From NCBI GenBank assembly GCA_000787465.1, contig JSYX01000527.1, positions 1 to 14,195 on the forward strand: 14,195 bases of DNA, given 5' to 3'. A program made the position numbers and the translations under genes. Source of the stretch: Thermomucor indicae-seudaticae. Lineage: Eukaryota; Mucoromycota; Mucoromycetes; Mucorales; Lichtheimiaceae. A model generated the notes under the pieces. It searched no databases. It worked only from the letters and a program-made list of their open reading frames with translations, and was not told the origin of the DNA. Positions 7,859 to 14,195 of this stretch are shown here, in pieces. Numbering within the stretch: position 1 is the stretch's first letter; each line of letters starts with the position of its first letter.

Positions 7859-7886
7859 TAGGGTTCCGAGTATACCGACCGACTGT
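7859..7886. repeat. Orphan internal copy of the element's left terminus
   Basis: TAGGGTTCCGAGTATACCGA followed by CCGACT matches the left terminus at 7337-7366 (TAGGGCTCCGAGTGTACAGA) with few differences. It has no partner duplication. It may be a relic of an earlier same-family insertion or an internal duplication. Confidence 0.6.
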
Positions 7887-8188
7887 GATATTTGTGGATG
7901 TTCAACAATAAGAAAAAACAAAGGGAAAGCAACCAAGTCTGTGAGAATGGTTTTTACTTTTGAAAGAAATCAGATACTCTATCTCACTGTTACTACGAAA
8001 CTATTTATATGAGCTGTATGTCTCAGATGGTGAAAACTTTTACACCAATACCAGCTTGATGCTGAGTGTGGGGTGTTGTATGTATCTATTAATCTGAGAC
8101 ATCGAGAGTCTAGCCCACCTCTCTGGTATTCTTTTATGTGTGTGATTAATCAATCGTTACTAGCAACCGTCATTGTTTTGTTTACCAC

Positions 8189-8384
8189 ACCGACCGACCG
8201 ATTTTCATACCGAAATTTTCTACCGACATGAATCAGTAGGGATTTTTCTACCGACCGAACTTCATATCGAAATCTTCTACCGCCATCAGTCGGTAGCAAA
8301 TTTATACCGACCGAACATACCGACCGAGTCCTTATACCGACGTGGTTCAATAGAAAATTTTATACCGAAAATACCGACCGACCC
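8189..8384. repeat. Tandem repeat block, right end of inner element
   Basis: Three to four imperfect units starting ACCGACCGA, each with a TACCGAAATTTTCTACCG-type core, in the same orientation as the left block. Short frames through here are only the repeat read as codons. Confidence 0.75.
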
Positions 8385-8401
8385 TTCGGGTGGGAGCCCT
8401 A

Positions 8402-8409
8402 TGCTTAAC
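8402..8409. repeat. Target-site duplication, right copy (inner element)
   Basis: TGCTTAAC, exact copy of 7329-7336, followed by the rest of the outer element's terminal repeat (AAGCC). Confidence 0.85.
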
Positions 8410-8809
8410 AAGCCGCGGCTTACTAAGCCGGCTTCCGGCTGACTTGCGGCTGACTTGTCAGTTTTTCGGCTGACTTGTTAGGCTTAATAAGCCGGCACAT
8501 AATTGCACTTTACCGAAATGTAGGCGTCCAGGCACGGTGGAAGAGATGACGGAAGAGGGGTCATCTGTCACCTCCTCATTGCTCCTTTGCGAGGCAATGT
8601 GGTCCCATTTTGTAGTCGTCTTAAGGGACAGCGGGACAAAGGAAGAACAACGCGTGAGAAACGCGATAACGTCATTTAATTTTAATTCCTTCACGTGACC
8701 TTTTTATTGCGGAAAGCGGCTTGTTAGGCTTAATAAGCCGACTGGTTAAGAAGCAAGTCAAGCCAAGCCGAGGGTCAGCTTGACTTGTTAGACTTGTTAA
8801 GCATCACTA

Positions 8810-8817
8810 ATCGAGTG
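8810..8817. repeat. Target-site duplication, right copy (outer element)
   Basis: ATCGAGTG, exact copy of 7315-7322, immediately after the right terminal repeat of the outer element and inside the piggyBac coding sequence. Confidence 0.85.
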
Positions 8818-9517
8818 AACCGTATCTGCACCGTCGTGAGCAAACATCCTACAGGCAGAGAACGCATTAGCCTCAGCGACAGCGAGGAAGAAAGAAAGGC
8901 ATCTAATTTCCCAGCGATATGTTTTCATCACATCGTGGAAAGAGATAAGCTTGTCACGACGATTGTTCGCAATATCAACAGCGCCTGGACAATGGTTTTC
9001 TGGTCAGCAACTGAAAAATACAATTTACCAAGCAGGAATCAATACCTTTGTTTTGTTCATACTCGTCGAAGACCTGTGGCCGATGCATTCTCTTTACAGT
9101 GCCGTCAATATAACGAATCACCTCGCTTCTGCTAAGAGATGTTGTCCCACAGTTACTGATTACAACCTTTGGTTGACGATCGCGCAAGGCAGCAATGAAT
9201 AAACCGTCAGTGACGGATCTCACGCAAAGGTGGTCGCCGAAGGATCCGCCCAAAGACTGCAGGATGTCAACTTCAGGCATTCCTCTGGGCCAGTATCGAC
9301 GTTTCTTAATTTGCATGATCGAATACAGACCATGCGACTTCATTGCTCGCACCATCGCTGGCGAACCAAACCAAGAGTCAGCAATGATAGTGCGTCCTGA
9401 GTGGAACCAAGGCTCGGTCAGGCGACAGACAGATGCAATAGTCTTTGCCGAGTATTGATCATCAAATGGGCGAGGGCAGGTGCATATATCATCTTTTCTT
9501 TCGCTCCAGGTACACAA
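8810..9517 (-). pseudogene. piggyBac transposase, central part (5' side of insertion), N-terminus missing
   Basis: DDE_Tnp_1_7-type (piggyBac) catalytic region. The first block, 9517-9046, encodes RPFDDQYSAKTIASVCRLTE, PWFHSGRTIIADSWFGSP (Asp of ADSWF, the second catalytic aspartate) and GLYSIMQIKKRRYWPRGMP. An intron of 61 nt follows (8985-9045, GTATTG...CCAG). The second block, 8984-8810, opens with GAVDIANN (third catalytic aspartate) and FHDVMKTYRW, and runs without a stop into the duplicated target site, where the outer MITE splits the gene; coding continues at 7314. The first catalytic aspartate and the N-terminal domain are absent: upstream of about 9517 the frame stops and a plus-strand retroelement frame begins at 9538, so the 5' half was lost or displaced. 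Same-strand neighbour of the hAT relic, but no functional link is implied. Confidence 0.85.
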
Positions 9518-9537
9518 CCGTCGGAAAAGCTTTGATC

Positions 9538-9893
9538 ATGTCCAATGAATCTCCCAACGAACTGCAGCACATCCTCGACCGACTCTCTGCCCTCGAAGCA
9601 GCCGCGCACGCGCGCTCTGATAACATGGAGGCATCTACTAGGAACGAAATGGCTGATGACCTACACATCCAGGAGCAACCAACGGCCACGACTCTCACGC
9701 CGTACCCAACCTTGCTGGACGCACTTCCGGGCATGCAAACTGACTTCTTTCGCAGCCCTCTGGATGAAGAAACTCGCCGCAATTTTCTTCTCTCTTGCCC
9801 TCGTAAGACTATGCGCCAGTATGTGGGCCCGCGGCTCAACGACATGCCGCTCAGTGCCGCCACTCAGCGGAACGATCATCACCTTGCCCAGAT
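9538..9893 (+). pseudogene. Retroelement gag-like protein, 5' fragment
   Basis: From ATG at 9538 an open frame encodes an acidic, helical N-terminus (MSNESPNELQHILDRLSALE), a Thr/Pro linker, and a compact segment LLDALPGMQTDFFRSPLDEE followed by Cys-Pro, a PRLNDMPLSAA motif and DHHLAQI. This motif order (short coiled region, FFRSPL-x-EE, SCPR, PxLND) resembles the region preceding reverse transcriptase in retroelement proteins of early-diverging fungi, possibly DIRS-like; that attribution is from memory of the pattern and uncertain. Similarity ends at about 9893, where an element terminus (CACTTTGGGAA) begins; the frame stays open for another 110 codons to 10233, but that tail is the inserted DNA read through. 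No reverse transcriptase is present in the window. Confidence 0.45.
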
Positions 9894-9895
9894 AC

Positions 9896-9960
9896 CACTT
9901 TGGGAAAAAAGTGCTCAGAATGCTCTGAATTCCGAGCATTTTCAGAGCATTTTGCGTGTA
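9896..9960. repeat. Left end of a further element (TGCTCTGA words)
   Basis: CACTTTGGGAAAAAAGTGCT then repeated GAATGCTCTGAA / TTCAGAGCATT words in both orientations. It closely parallels the end at 3188 (CACTATGGGAAAAAGTGCAC, TGCACTGA words), with A replaced by T in the core word. It interrupts the gag-like frame. No matching right end was found in the window. Confidence 0.55.
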
Positions 9961-10403
9961 ACTGTGCTTGTAACACCTTGGGTTTCACCTTCTTATCTTT
10001 TGTACGAGTGCAATGACCACGTACAATTATCGAACTTGGGGGGTCTTTTTTTGTCTCTTTACTTCTATTTTTCACTCGTGTCCCCCAAGTGTCTGAGTGC
10101 TCAACCGAGTTCTTTTTGCGCATTTGAAGTTGTGATTATCAGGCTACATTGCAATGCCCCAAACCTCGAGCGCTATGAACTTACAAGAAAAGCTTCATGT
10201 TCATTGTGCGTGATCTTAACACTGCAGGCCTGACACTGGGGTCAGCATCTAGCGATCTTTGCTTTTGCAATCTCAAAGAGAGATCATGTACCAACAATTG
10301 TGCTACCTTATTGTCGTGCCGCATAATTCTGCTATTGTGAATTTTCATCTACCTTTACATAAAAGTTGGATAAAAAGCTTTTGTTTATAGCATGAAACAA
10401 GTT
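9961..10403. other. Non-coding stretch between gag fragment and Tnp2 gene
   Basis: Presumed interior of the element starting at 9896 plus the 3' flank of the minus-strand Tnp2 gene. It contains a 9-bp perfect inverted repeat (ACTTGGGGG at 10034-10042, CCCCCAAGT at 10082-10090) around a T-rich loop. No protein is recognised. Confidence 0.4.
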
Positions 10404-13400
10404 TTATTGTTGCAAGCGACCAGCGCTGCCAATGATAAGATCTCTATCAGGAATGGTGCCGTGCCATATAATATTCTTCATTGAAGTAGTTGGCGTAGCC
10501 TGCAATAAACCGACCATTTCGACGATGTCTTCAACATCTGCAACTACAAGCTGGTAGCCACATGATGGTCGCCAAGTAGGGAAACGTCCTCGATACTCCA
10601 CTCTCTTAAATACACGCAAGGTCGCCAATAACTTCTCCGTATTGTCGCAACGCAAATGCATGAAGAACATTAACTTTCCGAAATATGCGTGTTTTCCAGA
10701 GCTACAATAGAGAGCCACTGATCAATAGAACATCCTTTGTAAACGTATCCATGGTACATACTTTGGTCCGTCAACGGCGATATCAAGATGCACTAGGCTG
10801 TTTTGACGGCCTCCAGTTCTTTCACCTAATACGCTCCGGAAAAGTGTACTGTCCTTGAGCAACCGTCCAGACACCAGAACAGTGCTGTGTAATGGCTGCT
10901 GTGCGTTGCTTCGGCGCCAAAATTGCTCTAACAAAGCATAAACATCGGCATAGCTAATGCCAGCCAAATGCTTATCAGTGTCGTCGAGGTTAATGGTGTT
11001 AAACGGCGCCCAGATCTGTGGCCCACCAGGCACAACCGAAAGGAAAGAATTACTGGAGTACATTGGTACCCTTCTTAATCCGTCATGTGTGCGCTCGACG
11101 TGTTGTAATGCTGCTAATCGCACAAGCACATTACCAACGTTAGGACCTGGGAGGACGCGAGATCGGATAAGTTTGCTGAAAACGCCAATAATACGCTCCA
11201 ACGAGCGGCAGCTGTAAACGCGAAGCGGACCCATGGCGCGAATCATCTAGGTCAGATGAACTAAAAGTTGCTGATTCACGGGGAAAACGGAAATATCGAG
11301 GTTCCCTGCTTCTATCTCACTGCGTAAAACGTGTGCCATTCAGCGATGTTCCTGGTATGTTCGAGTTAAAAGCGACATATTTCTACTGCAGTCTTGGTGA
11401 ACTTACGTTTCTATTTCCTCGATGCAATTGTCGTCGACGCCCCAATGAAGCGCAAGTGAGCAAGCAGTGACAAGTGAGATGAGTGTTTTTTGCGCATCGC
11501 GGCGTACTATCTGTGGGCATGCCACTGTCGGGACGACGTACAAAAGAAGATCAAGCCAATCGACCGCGCGGGAAAAGCCTTCCTCCTTGGCGATGTTAGT
11601 CCACGACCCTTGGAACGTCGTTGGGATTTCACCACGAGACGCCTCCATGAACTGCCCGACTTGTTCCACGCTCATTGATCGCAAAAGGAAAGGATATCTA
11701 GCCTGGTCCGCGCCTTCATCTCTGCTAATAAACTCTTCCTTCAACGTACGGAACACCAAGCGAGCAATACCATGTCCAATACAATGCATCTCATCAAGGC
11801 CGAAGAATTCCACGCCTCCAAAAGATCGCAGGAAACGCAAATGGTGTTGACCCTTTCTGACCGTGCGCCTAGGAAGATATTAGAATGAGACGTACATACA
11901 CATTAAGCACACAAAAAGCCACATCATCCCCTTGCTGCAGAGAGGCAACACTTCTCTTGGGTGCAGGTATCTCGGAAGGAAAGTACTTGCCGCGTCCGCC
12001 GTGTCCTTGCGGTGATTGTCCTTTTGTTAGACAAATTCGACATCCATAAGTAGACTGATGACCAGCATGGTTCATCAGATCAGCATCACCAAGGATGTCA
12101 CCCGTTGCAGTCGATAGATGATCTTTGGCATCTATAACCATTCGCCCTTTTATGACTCGTAGGCCATTTCTCTCCAGTTTCTCAAGTTCTTCAAATAATG
12201 GGCCAGGAAACTCCCCAAGTCCTCTGGCTTGGTGCGCGGCCAAGAATGATGCACAACTGCATCATATTCTTGTTCTCGTATCTGTAGTCAGAGTTTGGTA
12301 AATACTTTCCTGTGTCGCCTATGGCTAGAAACAGGTTCTTACCTGATCGAGGGGTCCAGATTGAAGTTGACCGCATGCACAATCGTCATGACATTGTTGC
12401 TCGACTTAAACGGACGGAACCCGTCAACATAAAGCCCAATCGCGACGTCATGTTCTCCTGCAGACAAGCCGTCCCGTTTCAACTCTTGATAGATACTACC
12501 GTCAAAAATGTCGGTCATGATGCCATTGTTCGGCGCATTAACATATCGGTGCCGATACTGCATCTCTTCGGGTACATTATCATTGGCGAGTTTGGCTGCT
12601 ATTTGGTCGGATAAGGAAAGTATCTTGATCTGCGCAAGAGGCTTGCCATTGGGTCCGCGCCGCGGCAAATGGCAATTGCGACAAGACTGCTCGTCATGGC
12701 CAGTCGAATACATACGGCATCCTGTCTTACACATATCCCAGACTCCTGTGTCGACAGGGAATTGCGTAGCAAGAAGAGTCTTGGAGAGGTAAGGTGAGAG
12801 TAGTCGATCGGTGCTCGCTATTGAGAGAGAGGCACAAAGGTTAGTAACGGCACAATCAAGATGGAGACCCTATCTATAGACATATTAGGGTTGATATTTT
12901 GGATAACCGCGTTCATCAGACGGACAATCTCTTCATGCGCATCGCGGGCGATGACATGCTTATCTACCAAAGACTGCAGCTGAAGACTGACTCTCTTCAT
13001 GAATGTCAAACCCTCATCTTGAGCAGGAAAAACGTATACTTTCCGGTCTGGATCCTCTTCCTGCCGCTCAAACTGCCAGTCATCCACAGTATCTGTCGTT
13101 ATTTTGGTGGCGCGAAGAATAAGAACGTATTTAGTGCACAGTACGCGTACTATCACGGTGTACACATACCGTTAAGAAAATCCAGAGGATCATCGTTAGC
13201 GAAGTCCTCAATCCCATTATCTACATTGTCGTTTTCATTGTCATCACCCGCAGAAGTTTCCACCATGCCAACGTCGTTAGCCACTGTTGCGCTGGGAAAT
13301 CCTTCCAAGGGATCTAAAACCTCCTCCACGGCTGACTGGGTTTCCAACGCAGATTCACCCATCAACGGTGCCATACCGTCGATATCCATAGGCTCAGAGT

Positions 13401-13818
13401 CGTTCTATTATAAATATTTAACAACTGAAATATTGCTTTGCAAAGACAGCTGTAAACGTACCGATTGATCAGCCCGAGATCTGAGGTGTTGTATATAGCA
13501 TTCTACGACATGCTGCCTGTACTGACGCTGACAAATCATTGCGCCGCAGACGAGGCGTTGGTTGAGAGCGTTGTAAGTCGAGGACATTCTAATTAGTACC
13601 TGCAGAGAGAAATGCAAACTGACCTTTTTGGAGATGCTGCTCAGCTGTTTTGGACATTGATCCTGCTTCGGACATTCGTGAGCGTCTTCAAGCTTCGCAT
13701 GCAAAAGACAACAAAACTCAACCTGAGGGTTGCACAGCTTTCTTGGTCTTCTTTTTTCTTTCAACCGGGCTGTGCCGAGCTTTCTTCTTTTTCCTCCCAT
13801 TCTTTTTTGCTTTGCCAT
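10404..13818 (-). pseudogene. Tnp2 (Transposase_21, CACTA/EnSpm) transposase, nearly full length, inactivated
   Basis: Eight exon blocks can be read: 13818-13462, 13404-13170, 13092-12882, 12813-12343, 12281-11900, 11868-11407, 11351-10762, 10701-10404 (TAA), together about 1000 codons. Order: basic N-terminus (GGKRRK, possible nuclear localisation), Cys/His cluster (FCCLLHAKLEDAHECPK), long acidic region, WDMCKTGCRMY and CRNC zinc-type cysteines, then the Tnp2 core: DVAIGLYVDGFRPFKS, NHAGHQSTYGCRICLTKG, FFGLDEMHCIGHGI and GPLRVYSCRSLERIIGVFSK. Introns of 55-77 nt (13405-13461, 13093-13169, 12282-12342, 11352-11406, 10702-10761) keep phase; 12814-12881 needs a weak GTCTAT donor and 11869-11899 would be only 31 nt. 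Inactivating changes: a one-base frameshift near 12215-12240, another near 11318-11326, and an in-frame TAG at 11249-11247 where relatives have an aromatic residue. AATAAA overlaps the stop. CACTA-type terminal repeats were not found. Confidence 0.8.
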
Positions 13819-13900
13819 GACTTGAACGGCTAATCTTGCACCCTCCTCCTAGCCTGCGGGCTATCGGCAATTGTCCTTTTAGTCTACTTGCAAGTGTTCT
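13819..13900. other. Presumed 5' flank of the Tnp2 gene
   Basis: A second minus-strand frame (13936-13718) overlaps the gene start and encodes a Lys/Arg-rich sequence; it is an out-of-frame reading of the same basic codons. No TATA box is evident. Confidence 0.3.
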
Positions 13901-14107
13901 TTGTGTGCGTTTCTCTTTTTCGCTTTTAATCATCACCTCCTGTCGCTCACCGCTTCTAGTGCTTCCTCTCAGTCCACCATCGGCCAGCGTATCTTGGAAT
14001 TGTTAACTTCTATCCAAGACGAGGTCCGCAAGCTCTCTAATGGTCAAGAGCGATTGTGTGATATTGATTATAATAAAGAAACGGTCGATAAGTTCTTTGA
14101 GACTCCT
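13901..14107 (+). other. Possible coding exon of unknown gene running off the right edge
   Basis: An open plus-strand frame reads QSTIGQRILELLTSIQDEVR then KLSNGQERLCDIDYNKETVD, a charged, probably helical/coiled-coil segment. A GTGAGG donor at 14108 and TTCTAG acceptor at 14156-14158 would define a 51-nt intron, after which the frame stays open to the window end. There is no ATG at the start of the frame, so an upstream exon or an acceptor such as CTTCTAG at 13959 would be needed. No family is recognised. Confidence 0.3.
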
Positions 14108-14195
14108 GTGAGGGTTTATTTCTGACTGATTCGATTAAAACTACGATGTCAATTCTAGAGGTTTATATATGTTAGAATGGTGCTAAAGCTTTGGA

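Larger units (their letters stand above)
7337..8401. mobile_element. Inner 1065-bp non-autonomous element, ACCGACCGA arrays
   Basis: Termini TAGGGCTCC (7337-7345) and GGAGCCCTA (8393-8401) are perfect 9-bp inverted repeats, bordered by the 8-bp duplication TGCTTAAC on each side. Terminal regions carry tandem repeats of a roughly 55-61 bp unit rich in TACCGACCGA, in the same orientation at both ends. The centre (7530-8180) is AT-rich without a recognisable protein. A second left-end-like sequence (TAGGGTTCCGAGTATACCGA) begins at 7859. TSD length and TA-initial termini fit hAT; no transposase is encoded. Confidence 0.85.
7323..8809. mobile_element. Outer hAT-like MITE inserted in the piggyBac gene
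   Basis: The left end TAGTAATGCTTAACAAGCC is recovered once the inner insertion is removed (7323-7336 continuing at 8410). The right end read inward is TAGTGATGCTTAACAAGTC (8809-8791): 17 of 19 positions identical. It is flanked by the perfect 8-bp duplication ATCGAGTG. Without the inner element and its extra 8 bases it is about 414 bp. Subterminal regions at both ends are filled with GCTGACTTG, GGCTTAATAAGCCG and related words (8410-8490 and 8715-8800). The centre (about 8500-8700) has no recognised protein. It is a non-autonomous element, class inferred from TSD length and the TA-initial termini. Confidence 0.85.

Noticed and set aside
7356..8384. CRISPR-like array (repeat about 25-30, spacer about 30)
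   Set aside because: Units are imperfect throughout, spacers are themselves similar, and the blocks lie inside a TSD-flanked transposable element in a eukaryote.
8150..8442. Short open frames on both strands with repeated FYRH / YRPN-type segments
   Set aside because: They are read-through of the 55-61 bp tandem units of the inner element.
9489..9939. Minus-strand and second plus-strand open frames overlapping the gag-like frame
   Set aside because: Antisense or shifted readings of a GC-richer coding segment; amino-acid composition is Ser/Arg-rich with no motif.
10233..10250. CACTG... as a CACTA-type terminal repeat of the Tnp2 element
   Set aside because: No reverse-complement partner was found between 13819 and 14195 and no 3-bp duplication could be assigned.
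11467..11850. Plus-strand open frames antisense to Tnp2 exon 6
   Set aside because: The minus strand in this interval has the conserved Tnp2 motif FFGLDEMHCIGHGI and phase-consistent splice sites; the plus frames have none.
12899..13468. 189-codon plus-strand open frame
   Set aside because: Antisense to Tnp2 exons 2-3; it includes the intron sequences and lacks any recognisable domain.

Overview
The window looks like a transposon-rich intergenic stretch of a eukaryotic nuclear genome, most likely an early-diverging (Mucoromycota-type) fungus. The reasons are a eukaryotic intronless tRNA-Thr with internal A/B boxes and a Pol III T-run, coding sequences broken by introns of about 53-77 nt with GTAAGT/GTATGT donors, and transposase types (MULE/FAR1, hAT, piggyBac, Tnp2/CACTA) typical of such genomes. 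The taxonomic call is inference; no host housekeeping protein gene is recognisable.

Layout. 36-533 (-): N-terminal zinc-binding part of a MULE/FAR1-type transposase, ended by an early stop. 835-1251: short element packed with CATGCCA words. 1623-1741: fold-back element. 1839-1910 (-): tRNA-Thr(CGT). 2005-2226 and 3137-3170: two promoter-like blocks with heat-shock-element half-sites upstream of TATA boxes, with no recognisable protein gene behind them. 3188-5724: stretch bounded by inverted ends built from TGCACTGA words, with an unrecognised interior. 5725-6992 (-): hAT transposase with at least five exon-like blocks, an in-frame TAG and no C-terminal part. 7029-9517 (-): piggyBac transposase lacking its N-terminus and split by an insertion.

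The insertion in the piggyBac gene is the clearest structure in the window. A hAT-like non-autonomous element (7323-8809, TSD ATCGAGTG) disrupts the reading frame, and a second element (7337-8401, TSD TGCTTAAC) sits inside its left terminal inverted repeat. Both 8-bp duplications are perfect, so the order of events can be read directly. 9538-9893 (+) is the start of a retroelement gag-like protein cut by another element end. 10404-13818 (-) is a nearly complete, about 1000-codon Tnp2 (CACTA) transposase in eight exons, inactivated by one stop and two frameshifts. A possible coding exon of unknown function starts near the right edge.

The genes do not form a pathway: this is a nest of successive insertions, most of them decayed. 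A recurring theme is several short elements whose ends carry dense arrays of a short word specific to each element (CATGCCA, TGCACTGA, TGCTCTGA, ACCGACCGA, GACTTG/TTAATAAGCC). Four of these ends share a CACWWTGG-type terminus, which suggests related hAT families whose subterminal (presumed transposase-binding) words have diverged.
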